Shown: piece after piece, positions 15,661 to 24,686 of the stretch
Numbering within the stretch: position 1 is the first letter of the stretch
How the letters are laid out: each line of letters opens with the position of its first letter
Assembly (NCBI GenBank): GCA_022841745.1
Contig: JALHQW010000002.1
Span: forward strand, 56,520 to 120,519
Direction: 5' to 3'
DNA length: 64,000 nt
Source of the DNA: Saprospiraceae bacterium
GTDB lineage: Bacteria; Bacteroidota; Bacteroidia; Chitinophagales; Saprospiraceae
Made by a program: the position numbers and the translations under genes
Notes under the pieces: generated by a model
What the model was told of the DNA's origin: nothing
What the model saw: the letters and a program-made list of their open reading frames with translations, nothing else
Database searches by the model: none

Positions 15661-17337
15661 ATGAGATTCAGTTCTTTTTTCCCAACTCTGTTCTTCCTTT
15701 TTTGCTTCGCAATACTGCCCTTCAACCCCGCCAAAGCCCAGTCCTTGGCCGAAAAGATTGACGCCATCGTTGCGGAGCAATACAAGCCCGACGAACCTGG
15801 TGTGGTGGTGCGGGTGCAAAAGGACGGCAAAGTCCTATTTGAAAAAGCCTATGGCATGGCTGACATGGAACTGGGCGTGAAAATGCAGCCCGACCATATC
15901 CTGCGCCTTGGCAGCATCACCAAGCAGTTCACCGCCGTGGCCATGCTCATGCTCGTGCAGGAGGGCAAGGTCAGCCTCACCGACGACCTGACCAAGCACC
16001 TGCCAGACTATCCGACCGGAGGCCGCAAAATCACCGTTGCACAGCTGTTGAACCATACTTCTGGTATTAAAAGCTATACAGGCATGGCCAGTTTCATGAG
16101 CATCATGCGCAAGGACTTCACCCTGACCGAGTTGATTGACCATTTTAAGAACGAACCTTTCGACTTCGAGCCGGGCGAGCGTTGGAGTTACAACAACTCC
16201 GCCTATATCCTTGCCGGGGCCGTCATCGAGAAGGCATCGGGCATGGCCTATGCCGATTTCATCGAAAAGCGCATCTTCCAGCCCCTTGGCATGACGGACA
16301 GTTACTTTGACGTGACCGACCGCATCATCCCTCGCCGAATCGGTGGCTACGAGGGGGGCGACAAGGAGGGCACCTTCGCCAATGCCCCCTACCTGAGCAT
16401 GACCCTGCCACATGCCGCCGGTTCGCTGATGAGCACCGTAGGCGATATGGGCAAATGGGACGAGGCGCTCTACACCGAAAAACTCGTGAAAAAAGACCTA
16501 CTGCAACAGGCTTGGACAGCCACCAAGCTCAACAGCGGCGCCATGACCCATTATGGCTACGGCTGGGGCTTCGACGAGGTGGGCGGCCATAAATTTATCT
16601 ACCACAGCGGCGGCATCAACGGCTTTGTGACCAATGGCATCCGGGTGCCCGATGCCCACCTGTACATCATTGCACTTTCCAACAACGGCACCAAAGGCCC
16701 CGATGGCATGAGCTATAAAATTGCCCAAACCGTGCTGGGCATCCCGATTGACAAACCCAAGCCCATCGAATTGACCGCCAAGCAACTGGCCGACTATGTG
16801 GGCGTCTATGAAATGGACTCGCCCGACCAGTGGCGGCACATCACCCTCGAAGGCAACCAACTCTACTCACAGCGGGCTGGCAGCGAGCGCTTCAAGGTGT
16901 TTGCCTACGGCAATGACCGCTTCTTTTTTGAAGACCACCCAACCCGACTGCATTTCGAGCGCAACAAAGCAGGCAAGGTGACAGGCCTCGTTCCAAAGAG
17001 CACTATGCCCTTCGGCACTGACGACCGCTACCTGCGCACCGAAAAGGACAAACCCACCGAGAAGGCCACGGTCGGCGTTGCGCAAGCCCTGCTCGATAGC
17101 TATGTAGGCACCTATAACCTTTTTCCCAATTTTGATTTGACCGTCAGTACACGTGAAGGCAGGCTCTTCGCACAGGCCACGGGCCAAGAGGAGTTCGAGC
17201 TTTTCGCCGAGTCGGAGCGCCGCTTCTTCCTGAAAGTGGTGGATGCCAAAGTTAGCTTTATGCCCGCCGAGGGTGGGGTAGTGAAGGAACTGGTGCTGCA
17301 CCAAGGGGGGCAGGATATGAAGGGGACGAGGAAGTAA
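15661..17337 (+). CDS. Serine hydrolase, class C beta-lactamase-like, with C-terminal accessory domain
   Basis: A 558-residue exported protein (signal ending PAKAQ near residue 29). The beta-lactamase/D-alanyl-D-alanine carboxypeptidase fold has the nucleophile motif S85-I-T-K88, the YxN motif Y177-N-N179 and the third motif H315-S-G-G. Residues of about 370-558 hold a beta-rich region with two similar halves (LADYVGVYEM and LDSYVGTYNLFPNFDLTV), typical of DUF3471-type lipocalin-like appendages. Probably a periplasmic or surface peptidase or esterase; the true substrate cannot be inferred. ATG 15661 directly precedes the signal. Confidence 0.87.
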   Translation: MRFSSFFPTLFFLFCFAILPFNPAKAQSLAEKIDAIVAEQYKPDEPGVVVRVQKDGKVLFEKAYGMADMELGVKMQPDHILRLGSITKQFTAVAMLMLVQEGKVSLTDDLTKHLPDYPTGGRKITVAQLLNHTSGIKSYTGMASFMSIMRKDFTLTELIDHFKNEPFDFEPGERWSYNNSAYILAGAVIEKASGMAYADFIEKRIFQPLGMTDSYFDVTDRIIPRRIGGYEGGDKEGTFANAPYLSMTLPHAAGSLMSTVGDMGKWDEALYTEKLVKKDLLQQAWTATKLNSGAMTHYGYGWGFDEVGGHKFIYHSGGINGFVTNGIRVPDAHLYIIALSNNGTKGPDGMSYKIAQTVLGIPIDKPKPIELTAKQLADYVGVYEMDSPDQWRHITLEGNQLYSQRAGSERFKVFAYGNDRFFFEDHPTRLHFERNKAGKVTGLVPKSTMPFGTDDRYLRTEKDKPTEKATVGVAQALLDSYVGTYNLFPNFDLTVSTREGRLFAQATGQEEFELFAESERRFFLKVVDAKVSFMPAEGGVVKELVLHQGGQDMKGTRK

Positions 17338-17425
17338 CACGGATTGTTAGTCCGTGCTTTTGCGCTGGCCCGGTTGCTGCAAAATTTGGAAGTGGGAAAG
17401 CACGGACTAACAGTCCGTGTTACTT
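17332..17425. terminator. Compound inverted repeat after the serine hydrolase
   Basis: 29-bp arms 17332-17360 and 17397-17425 (one mismatch) separated by 36 bases. Each arm is itself palindromic around CACGGACTAACAGTCCGTG-like sequence. The first arm overlaps the stop codon. It can form one long or two short hairpins. It serves as a terminator for converging genes and looks like a dispersed repeat. Confidence 0.8.
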
Positions 17426-17497
17426 AAACTCTTCATAATCAAACTCTTGCGCAATGCGTGGTTGCGATGAAGTAGTAAGTTCGACAACCCGAAAACT

Positions 17498-18190
17498 TCA
17501 CGAAACATCATTCTTAGCGCCTTTAATCAAAAGCCACAGCATCAGCGCAAGCTCTCCGAAAAAGGCAGGGAAAGCGTATTTATAAACCGACCCGGCGTAT
17601 TCGGGCAAGAGCAACCCCGTGGAACTCAAGACCAGGTAGGCGGCGCCGTTGATAGCCAACCAGATGCCGAGGAAACGGGGCAGGAAACGGGATTGGTACA
17701 CGAGCAGGGCCAATGGGAATAGCCATAGCCCCCAGTACATTTCCAGCGCCAGGGTTGCGAAGTCTTCCAATTTGAGGAAAGAAAGCGCCAAGTCCTGCCG
17801 CTGGCCCAGTTCGAACGATGTCAATATTTCTCCTTTGAACGCCTTTAGCGAAGCTATCTTGAAAGCCGCCATGCAAAAAACAATGGGGATTTGTACGACC
17901 ACAAAGGCAATCAGCAATTTAGCAGCCCATTCATTTACTGGTTTAAATAGCTTGTAAAATGCCAAAACCAAAAATATCCAGAGCACGCCGCTGATAATAT
18001 CGCTTATTATTCCCGTCCGAAATAGCCATTCATGTGAAAGCACATTTTGGGCAACAGTGGCGGCATCGCCTCCCGTCTTGATTTGCGAAGGAAGGTACAT
18101 CAGCGAATACAAGCCTGTGATTATCCAAATGAGGAACAGCAGGCCTGCTATTCTCGCTTGTTTTTTAAGCGATAAAGCCGGGTTTCCCAT
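17498..18190 (-). CDS. DUF4386-family integral membrane protein
   Basis: A 230-residue protein with about six hydrophobic segments (for example IAGLLFLIWIITGLYSLMYL, then SGVLWIFLVLAFYKLF, LLIAFVVVQIPIVFCMA, ALMLWLLIKG). The N-terminal motif LKKQARIAGLLFL is usual for DUF4386. Function unknown. Start 18190 (MGNPALSLKKQ) is preferred to the upstream in-frame Met. Seven bases separate it from the PAP2-like gene upstream on the same strand, so the two are likely cotranscribed. Confidence 0.82.
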   Translation of the reverse strand: MGNPALSLKKQARIAGLLFLIWIITGLYSLMYLPSQIKTGGDAATVAQNVLSHEWLFRTGIISDIISGVLWIFLVLAFYKLFKPVNEWAAKLLIAFVVVQIPIVFCMAAFKIASLKAFKGEILTSFELGQRQDLALSFLKLEDFATLALEMYWGLWLFPLALLVYQSRFLPRFLGIWLAINGAAYLVLSSTGLLLPEYAGSVYKYAFPAFFGELALMLWLLIKGAKNDVS

Positions 18191-18197
18191 GATTTTA

Positions 18198-19526
18198 TTA
18201 TTTTGAAAAGAGGTTAAAATCAGCCCCATCGCTCCTCACTTTATTAAGGATAGCCGCCGCCACTTTTTTGCCCATGTCCAACGCCACTTCGTTATCGGTG
18301 CGGAAATGGATGCCCCCGTGGAAACGGGATTCCGCTGCCTCCTTCGCTTTTCTTCGAAAAAAACTTTTTTCCGAAGGGAAAAAATAAGCGTACAATTCCG
18401 CCATGATGCTGCCAATCATGGCATGACCGGAGGGATAACCAGGAAAGGGCGGGCTTTGAAATAATACCGGATGGAACGTGGTATCATATTGCTCCGGACG
18501 GATGCCCCAATAAGTATATTTGGCATCCCAGCAAGCCACAAAGCCGTCATACATGCCAATGGCCGCAATCGCATTTATCCGGGCAGCCCTCGGCGGGTTA
18601 ATATGGAGGTTGTACTCGAATATTTTTCTTTGCAGCATGTCCTCCCAAACGGGTTGGCTTGCCCAATAAAACGCATTGGACATGGAGTAAAAATTGGGCT
18701 TATAATTTTTCAACTCCTCCATGTCTTTCGCAAAATCGGGCGGCGGTCCGGGGCGGAATTGACTGCTGCTGTCGAGTACCACCGTTTTGTAATGCCTCGC
18801 CGTCGGGAACATCGGTTGTTCGCCTTTCCAATAGGCTTCGCCTTGGGGCCTCTTGCCGTCCCAAGCCTTCCCGGGGAGGAAGTTTTTGGTGTGCTCGATT
18901 TCTTTTTCGGCAATCTTTTTCCCCAATTCAAAGCCCGCACGGGTATCGCTTGGGAAAGCGACGCCTGCCATTATCCTGGCGTCCATGGCCCGTTGCGCCA
19001 TGCGTTGAACGGAGTCGGCCAGCAAAGGATAAAAATGGGAGAAAATACCAACTGCCACCCCAGCTGCCACTGAATGCTCGCAGGGATAAGAAGGGCTTTC
19101 CGGTTTTGGAATAAGCGCCTTTATCTGGTTGTCAGCAGCGAAAGGGCGAGGGCGGTTAAACGCATATTTCGTGTCCCATGCCGCCACGGTCGCATCGTAG
19201 GTGGCCACGCTCAGCAACATATTGGCCAAGGCGCCATTGTAACTGGTATCGTTCATCCAGATATTTTGCATCATCCGCTGCCAGCGATAGCCGGGAGTGC
19301 CCGCATTCCAATACATGACCTGTTGCAAGGCAACGGAATCCATTGTTTTTTGCCGGGAAGCTATTTGTGAAACTTCCTCTTTCCAAGGCCCCGGTTTCGG
19401 TAAACGGTAGGTTTCGACAGAAGGAATAAACCAGGTTTTCCATTTGCCAGCGTCAGGCTCTACCTGGGCGTGGAGGCAAGTGGTTAAACCTACAATTGCA
19501 AGGATAATTGATGGATTTTTTTTCAT
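18198..19526 (-). CDS. Tandem PAP2/vanadium haloperoxidase-like protein
   Basis: A 442-residue exported protein (signal MKKNPSIILAIVGLTTCLHA). The C-terminal half has all three vanadate/phosphate-binding motifs: KYTYWGIRP near residue 333, YPSGHA near 363, and SRFHGGIHFRTD near 405. The N-terminal half repeats the pattern in degenerate form: KYAFNRPRP, YPCEHSVAAG in place of PSGH, and ARIMAGVAFPSDTRAG, which lacks the histidine. This looks like an internal duplication with one dead site. Activity could be acid phosphatase or haloperoxidase. The reading frame extends further upstream, but ATG 19526 gives a proper signal peptide. Confidence 0.83.
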   Translation of the reverse strand: MKKNPSIILAIVGLTTCLHAQVEPDAGKWKTWFIPSVETYRLPKPGPWKEEVSQIASRQKTMDSVALQQVMYWNAGTPGYRWQRMMQNIWMNDTSYNGALANMLLSVATYDATVAAWDTKYAFNRPRPFAADNQIKALIPKPESPSYPCEHSVAAGVAVGIFSHFYPLLADSVQRMAQRAMDARIMAGVAFPSDTRAGFELGKKIAEKEIEHTKNFLPGKAWDGKRPQGEAYWKGEQPMFPTARHYKTVVLDSSSQFRPGPPPDFAKDMEELKNYKPNFYSMSNAFYWASQPVWEDMLQRKIFEYNLHINPPRAARINAIAAIGMYDGFVACWDAKYTYWGIRPEQYDTTFHPVLFQSPPFPGYPSGHAMIGSIMAELYAYFFPSEKSFFRRKAKEAAESRFHGGIHFRTDNEVALDMGKKVAAAILNKVRSDGADFNLFSK

Positions 19527-19789
19527 AAGTCTGGTGATTTTTTTTAGCAATATTAAGGGATGAAAACTGACAAATTTTTCAGCATCAACAGACAACGGCT
19601 TTGCGTAAACGAACGGCAATTCAGGGTCAACGGATAGGTATTTTCCAAAGCTGGTTTTGACCTGTTTTCCGGCCAATTGAAAACAATGCAAGCTTTGCCA
19701 ATTTGGCAGGCAATATATTTGCCTTCGGCTACGGTGCGGGTGCGGAGTGCTGAGGCAGCAAGCTACAACCACCTCCATTATTTAAAAAC

Positions 19790-20839
19790 ATGAAGTTATC
19801 TATTGATAGTCAACGGGTTAAATTGTACGGCTGGATTGGGCTGGCGTACCTGGGGCTATGGCTGTTTGGCGATTTGGTAAGCGAAACCGAGACGTTTTGG
19901 AAAAGGATGTTGAACAATATTTGGTTGTGCAGCTACCTAACCGTGGTCAACTTCCTACTGTTTGAGTATTCTATGCCCTACATCCGTTTGCAGTGGAAAA
20001 GGCTGCTGGCGGCTCCTTTTCTATTGGTGACTTACTTTTTGCTATTTTCGGCAGCATTTTATGGGTGGCGAAATTTGGGAATAGCGATTGGAATATATTC
20101 TGAGCTAATAAAACACCCGTCCGTAGAGGAAGGCATTCAATACCATATGCCCTATGCTTTGATGTCAGCCTTATTTTTCGGCATCATCAGGTACACTTAT
20201 GATTACCGGAAATTAAAAGCGACGGCGCAGCAACTCCGCATTGAAAAACAGCAGGCAGAACTGAGTTATTTAAAATCCCAAACGAACCCGCATTTCCTGT
20301 TCAATACCCTGAACAATATTTATTCGCTGTCGAGGGACAAATCAGACCTGGCACCGGAGTCCATCCTGCGGCTGTCCAAGATTTTGCGCTTTATGCTGTA
20401 TGAAACCAGCGGCGAATACATCGCCATAGAGCAGGAAATCAAAATCATCAGCGACTATATTGCCCTCGAAAAACTGCGCTATGATGAATCGTTGCACATT
20501 AATTTCAACCACGACGTGGAGGATATGCACCAAGCCCTGCCTCCGCTGCTGTTGATACCCTTGGTGGAAAATGCGTTCAAGCACGGCGCTTCCGAAACCA
20601 GGAACCGGCCCTATGTGGATATACACCTGTCGGTCAATAAGCGGATATTGGAATTTATCGTGAAAAATTCCAGTGAAAAACCTGACGGTGGCGTCCCTGT
20701 CGTGGAAAATATCGGGCTTTCCAACCTCCGGCGACAATTGCAATTGCTTTATTCCGATTATAGCCTGACCGTTCAGCAAAGCGAATCGGAGTTTGCCGCC
20801 ACACTGAAAATCAACCTTGCAAGCCATGTCAAATATTAA
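19790..20839 (+). CDS. LytS-type sensor histidine kinase
   Basis: A 349-residue membrane kinase with four N-terminal transmembrane segments (roughly residues 10-30, 42-65, 72-98, 115-135), a coiled linker (LRIEKQQAELSYLKSQ), and the His_kinase domain with NPHFLFNTLNNIYSL (H168). It ends in a HATPase domain with LLLIPLVENAFKHG. Such kinases phosphorylate a LytTR response regulator, and one overlaps its 3' end by 14 bp. Divergent from the PAP2/DUF4386 pair, which may be a target (inference from position only). Confidence 0.92.
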   Translation: MKLSIDSQRVKLYGWIGLAYLGLWLFGDLVSETETFWKRMLNNIWLCSYLTVVNFLLFEYSMPYIRLQWKRLLAAPFLLVTYFLLFSAAFYGWRNLGIAIGIYSELIKHPSVEEGIQYHMPYALMSALFFGIIRYTYDYRKLKATAQQLRIEKQQAELSYLKSQTNPHFLFNTLNNIYSLSRDKSDLAPESILRLSKILRFMLYETSGEYIAIEQEIKIISDYIALEKLRYDESLHINFNHDVEDMHQALPPLLLIPLVENAFKHGASETRNRPYVDIHLSVNKRILEFIVKNSSEKPDGGVPVVENIGLSNLRRQLQLLYSDYSLTVQQSESEFAATLKINLASHVKY

Positions 20840-21518
20840 ATGCATCATCGTGGAAGACGAGCCATTGGCGGTAAAAATCCTGTCGGATTATGTCTCGCAA
20901 GTGCCTTTCCTGGAATTGCAGGGAAGCTTTAAAAATGCGATGGATGCAACCGACTACTTGCGGCAGCACGAGGTTCATTTAATTTTCCTCGATATTCACC
21001 TGCCCAAGTTAAAAGGCATGGATTTCCTGAAAACCTTGGTGCATCCGCCGTCCGTCATCATTACCACAGCCTATCATCAATATGCCGTAGAAGGATTTAA
21101 CCTCAACGTGACGGACTACCTGCTGAAACCATTTGAATTCGAGCGGTTTTTAATTGCCGTGAACAAAGTGAAATTACCAGTAATTGCGCAGCCGCCAGCC
21201 AGTGAAATTGAACCTAAGAAGGATTTCATCTTCCTGAACGTGCAAAAAAAGAAGGTCAAAATCTTGTTCCCGGATATTCTTTACATCGAAAGCCAGCGGG
21301 AATACGTCAAGGTCGTCACCACAAAAAACACTTACCTCTCGAAGATGAGTACCCATGAAATCGAGGCATTGTTGCCGCCGCAGCTTTTTAAGCGGATTCA
21401 CCGCTCCTTTATCGTTTCCGTTGATAAAATCGAGTCATACACCGCCGAAGCGGTCGAAGTAAATGGGGTCGAGATACCGATTGGGAGGGGGTACCGGGAA
21501 GTGGTGGAAGGGCTTTAG
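20826..21518 (+). CDS. LytTR-family response regulator
   Basis: A 230-residue regulator starting MSNIKCIIVEDEPLAVKIL. The receiver domain has phospho-acceptor D56 (LIFLDIHLPK) and a conserved Lys in YLLKPFEF. The C-terminal LytTR DNA-binding domain spans about residues 135-230 (IFLNVQKKKVKI, DILYIESQREYVKV, FKRIHRSFIVSVDKIE, GVEIPIGRGYRE). The start at 20826 is used because the family begins here, and it couples translation to the kinase. Genes controlled are not shown by the sequence. Confidence 0.92.
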   Translation: MSNIKCIIVEDEPLAVKILSDYVSQVPFLELQGSFKNAMDATDYLRQHEVHLIFLDIHLPKLKGMDFLKTLVHPPSVIITTAYHQYAVEGFNLNVTDYLLKPFEFERFLIAVNKVKLPVIAQPPASEIEPKKDFIFLNVQKKKVKILFPDILYIESQREYVKVVTTKNTYLSKMSTHEIEALLPPQLFKRIHRSFIVSVDKIESYTAEAVEVNGVEIPIGRGYREVVEGL

Positions 21519-21600
21519 TGGTTGGGTTGCTTGCTCTTTAAGTTTTGCATGACTTCCAATGGTACTTATTGTCGTTCGGATTTAAAATTTCCCCAGCCTT

Positions 21601-22728
21601 TCACAGCCCCTTCCCCAACAAATACGCCTGCCGCAGCATTTCATCCAGTTCCGAATCGCTGAAATTGGTCAGGATGATGGCTCCCGTTTTGTCGTCGGGG
21701 TTGAAGGCCATCGTGGTCGAGACGCCCTGTTCGCCGCCGTCGTGTCCCCAAAGCCCGTTCGCCTTGTCCATGATGAAAAAATGTAGGCCCATCTCGTCAT
21801 CAATGTTAGGGATTTGGGGCGTCATCATGGCCTGAACGGTGGCAGGTTTCAGCAGCTGCACATTGCCGTCCGAACCGCCCAGCGTGAGTATGCGCAGGAA
21901 CTTGAACAGGTCCCTGGTCGTGGAGCGGAGGCCGCCGTTGGGGTAGTCGGTGTTGGTGTAATGGTCAATGGGGTGGTGGCTGCCATTATCGAAATAGTAG
22001 GGCGTGGCGATGGGCTGGCTGATTTCGTCGAGCCGCCAAAAAGTGTCGTCCATGCCCAGCGGCCCGAAGATATTGGCCTTGCAGTAGGCATTGAAGCCCT
22101 TGCCCGAAATGGCCTCCACAAGCACGCCAATGAGGGCGCTGCCCATGTTGGAATATTCGTGCTGCGTGCCCGGCTCGAAGTCGTGGAAATTCTCGTCCGC
22201 ATTGTAAAATGTGCCGCCCGGCATGAGGTAATTCTCCATGAAATCGTCCAGTGCCACCGGGCTGTCGTAGCCATAATAATATTCCCCGTCAAGGGCGCTG
22301 CCATCGGCAATGGCGGAGGTATGCGTTAGCAACATGCGAAAAGTGATTTCAGTGGATTGGTCGGGCACTTTGACCTCGAATGGCAGGTACTCATTGATGG
22401 GGTCGTCCAATTGGAAATGGCCGTCTTCGTGGAGTTGGAGCAGCGCCACCCCCGTGATGGTTTTTGAAATGGAGGCTTGCAAAAACAGGTGTTCGGCGGT
22501 GAGCGGCGTGCCTTGTTCGAGGTTGGCTTCGCCAAAAAGCCGCTCGTGCAGCACTTCGCTTTCCCGGAAAACCAGCACCGAAAGGGCGGGGATGTCCTGT
22601 GCTTCCATTTCATCTTTCACGTATTGGTCGAACTCGTCAATATTGCTGATTTCGGGAGCGTCGTCCTTGCAGGCTGACATGGAAAACGCCAGCAGCAGGA
22701 TCAGGAATTTCATTTTGAAAAGGTTCAT
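21601..22728 (-). CDS. Serine hydrolase lipoprotein, beta-lactamase family
   Basis: A 375-residue lipoprotein; the signal MKFLILLLAFSMSAC (Cys20) starts at Met6, so translation may begin at 22713. Catalytic motifs are S86-I-S-K89, Y192-S-N194 and H329-D-G-G. The protein lacks the C-terminal accessory domain present in the relative at 15661-17337. Likely a periplasm-facing esterase or peptidase. A short amidohydrolase fragment lies behind its start on the other strand. Confidence 0.87.
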   Translation of the reverse strand: MNLFKMKFLILLLAFSMSACKDDAPEISNIDEFDQYVKDEMEAQDIPALSVLVFRESEVLHERLFGEANLEQGTPLTAEHLFLQASISKTITGVALLQLHEDGHFQLDDPINEYLPFEVKVPDQSTEITFRMLLTHTSAIADGSALDGEYYYGYDSPVALDDFMENYLMPGGTFYNADENFHDFEPGTQHEYSNMGSALIGVLVEAISGKGFNAYCKANIFGPLGMDDTFWRLDEISQPIATPYYFDNGSHHPIDHYTNTDYPNGGLRSTTRDLFKFLRILTLGGSDGNVQLLKPATVQAMMTPQIPNIDDEMGLHFFIMDKANGLWGHDGGEQGVSTTMAFNPDDKTGAIILTNFSDSELDEMLRQAYLLGKGL

Positions 22729-22797
22729 GATTGGTGGTTTTAGTATATCGCAAAAACGGAAACCGGATCATCTCCTAATTTCACTATTTAGTTGTAA

Positions 22798-23019
22798 AAC
22801 TATGCTTATTTCAAAAATATTGCCTGCGCCAGAAAAGCCTATACCCTCAACGCTGAATAAGTGATGCAGCAGGAAAACAGGGTCGGCTCTGTCGAAGTGG
22901 TTATGGAAGCAGACCTGATTGTGCTGGACCGGAATATTTTTGAGATACCCGCCAATCAAATCAATGGGACAAAGTTGGATTTGACGTATTTGAAGGGGAG
23001 GGTGGTGTATGTAAGGTAA
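22798..23019 (+). pseudogene. Amidohydrolase (YtcJ-like) C-terminal fragment with internal stop
   Basis: The frame reads KAYTLNAE, a TAA at 22858-22860, then VMQQENRVGSVEVVMEADLI, VLDRNIFEIP and LTYLKGRVVYVR before the stop at 23017. This is the typical end of amidohydrolase-3 proteins (GSIEVGKxADLIVLDxNLFEIP). Only about 72 codons remain and the catalytic barrel is absent. The stop replaces what is usually a Tyr-like position in the family. Confidence 0.75.
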
Positions 23020-23112
23020 GTTTAGGATATGAACCGCTTTGTTTCATGGCAAAAAAGCAAGGACGTGACTTTGGCTGCGCCCTTGCTTTTTATTTTATGC
23101 CAGCACCGCCTT

Positions 23113-23193
23113 CTACCCAAAAAACGGCTGCCGATACACCCGCTTCCCCGTCGCCTTGTACAGCGCATTCGCCAGGGGCGTGAAGATGGGCGG
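23113..23193 (-). pseudogene. Xanthine dehydrogenase large-subunit tail, fragment A
   Basis: On the minus strand, 26 codons read PPIFTPLANALYKATGKR and VYRQPFFG, then stop. The 55 bases at 23121-23175 are identical to 32221-32275 in the intact gene. Homology begins just after the catalytic-Glu region of that family. Nothing upstream belongs to such a gene. Confidence 0.85.
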
Positions 23194-23269
23194 GAGGGTA
23201 TAAATTTCATTTTGCATCAAATACATCAAGTTTAGATGAGCTCGAGGTTGGTTTATTTGCCTTTTCCAG

Positions 23270-24277
23270 TCATGATTTGGATTTTGATTTTTTGGCAGCG
23301 ATTGCTTTTTTAACGGCTTTATCGAAGTCAGATTCTAGCAGTTTATCCTGCATAACCTGAAATTTTTCGTACTCCATTTCAGCGTGTTCGAGGGCGAACT
23401 GATGCGAGATTTTCCCGGCATGGCCCAAAATGTCCCGGTCGTTCAGGGACAGGAACCCGTTTAGTTTTTCAATCCAGTCCTTCATGTACATGGGAATGCG
23501 GCGCATGGCTTGTCCTTCGGCAAACACGAGGTATTGCTCTACGAGGTTGTTAAGGGCGGCGAGTTCGGGTTCCGAGAGGTAATTTTTGGCGATTCCGACA
23601 TCCTGTTTTCTGGGTTTCGCTCCTCGCCAATTAGTCAGCCCCATGTTTGGCTTGTTGCTGTCGGCCCGTTCGGCTACGATTTCGGCGGCTGTTTTCCCTG
23701 AGATTGCCCAGTGCATTTTGTTTTGGACTGTCTGGAAGAACAGGATACTGGTTTCCAAAGTCGGGTCGTAATCGGTGCTGGTAGCGTAGATGTCGGTGAT
23801 TTTTTGATAAAAACGCCTTTCAGAAGTTCGGATATCCTGAATGCGCCTGAGCAGTTCCTCAAAATAATCAAAGGGCTGGTCTGGGTTTTTCAGGCGCTCG
23901 TCATCCATCACAAAACCTTTGACGATGTACTCCTTGATGTGCCGGGTAGCCCATTGGCGGAAGCGGGTAGCTACGGCAGATTTGATACGGTAGCCGACCG
24001 AGATGATGGCGTCCAAGTTGTAAAATTTTTGACTCCGTTCCACCATGCGACCTCCTTCTTTTCCAACTTGTAAGAAATCCTTACAAGTTGCTGCTTCGTC
24101 CAATTCACCTTCTTCGAAGATGTTTTTCAGGTGCATGGTGATGTTCTGGGGCGTTGTTTGAAACAACTCCGCCATGAGTTTTTGAGTGAGCCAAACGGTT
24201 TCGTTCTCCAGCCGCACCTCCAATTTGGTTTCGCCGGTTTCGGTCTGGTAAATGATTATCTGCGAGGTGTTATTCAT
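23270..24277 (-). CDS. rhuM: RhuM-family (virulence RhuM) putative DNA-binding protein
   Basis: A 335-residue protein matching the RhuM family: IIIYQTETGETKLEVRLENE, TVWLTQKLMAELFQTTPQNI, a conserved EGELDEAATCKDFLQV, and VERSQKFYNLDAIISVGYRI. The first 100 residues contain a winged-helix-like DNA-binding region, and the C-terminus is helical with a Lys/Ser tail (AAKKSKSKS). RhuM proteins are usually found in variable islands, often near restriction or defence genes; the biochemical role is unsettled. Here the gene is bracketed by two xanthine-dehydrogenase tails (23113-23193 and 24503-24604), which marks it as an insertion or rearrangement. Confidence 0.88.
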   Translation of the reverse strand: MNNTSQIIIYQTETGETKLEVRLENETVWLTQKLMAELFQTTPQNITMHLKNIFEEGELDEAATCKDFLQVGKEGGRMVERSQKFYNLDAIISVGYRIKSAVATRFRQWATRHIKEYIVKGFVMDDERLKNPDQPFDYFEELLRRIQDIRTSERRFYQKITDIYATSTDYDPTLETSILFFQTVQNKMHWAISGKTAAEIVAERADSNKPNMGLTNWRGAKPRKQDVGIAKNYLSEPELAALNNLVEQYLVFAEGQAMRRIPMYMKDWIEKLNGFLSLNDRDILGHAGKISHQFALEHAEMEYEKFQVMQDKLLESDFDKAVKKAIAAKKSKSKS

Positions 24278-24480
24278 ATTGATTCATTTTTTGAAAACCT
24301 AAATACCATTGCAATAATAGCGCTGATTTCCGCAACGAAATTAAAGCCGATTGGCTTTTTGTCACGCACAGTGTTTGAGACTGTTTGCCATCGGATTGGA
24401 CAACGAATGTAAGCCAGAATATTATTCCCAGATAAAACAAAAATTGCCTGCATCCCAGCGATTGCAAGCAGTTTCATCAA
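24274..24480 (-). CDS. Possible small ORF translationally coupled to rhuM
   Basis: A 68-codon frame (starts MMKLLAIAGMQAIFVLSG, hydrophobic) whose TGA overlaps the rhuM ATG by the classic ATGA arrangement. No family recognised. The overlap is the only support; the AT-rich context permits chance ORFs. Confidence 0.3.
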   Translation of the reverse strand: MMKLLAIAGMQAIFVLSGNNILAYIRCPIRWQTVSNTVRDKKPIGFNFVAEISAIIAMVFRFSKNESI

Positions 24481-24502
24481 GCTCGAATTTCTTAAATTCT
24501 AT

Positions 24503-24604
24503 TTACCTCAACATCTGCTTCTCCCCCAAAAACGGTTGCCGATACACCCGTTTCCCCGTCGCCTTGTACAGCCCATTCGCCAGCGCCCCGAAGATGGCTA
24601 TCAT
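24503..24604 (-). pseudogene. Xanthine dehydrogenase large-subunit tail, fragment B
   Basis: The minus strand reads MIAIFGALANGLYKATGKR, VYRQPFLGEKQMLR, stop: 33 codons matching the end of the intact gene at 32195. It starts at nearly the same family position as fragment A, although its last residues and codons differ, so it comes from a different paralogue or an older copy. Confidence 0.83.
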
Positions 24605-24686
24605 AGCTTAAAATGTCCATTTTTTACCAGTACCCACCCAAACTCAGCGGCGAGCTTTGCGGCATTTCAAACTAAAACCACGTCAC

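Noticed and set aside
22310-22864. 184-codon forward ORF overlapping the serine hydrolase
   Set aside because: Shadow frame; the minus strand has the SxxK, YxN and HxG motifs.
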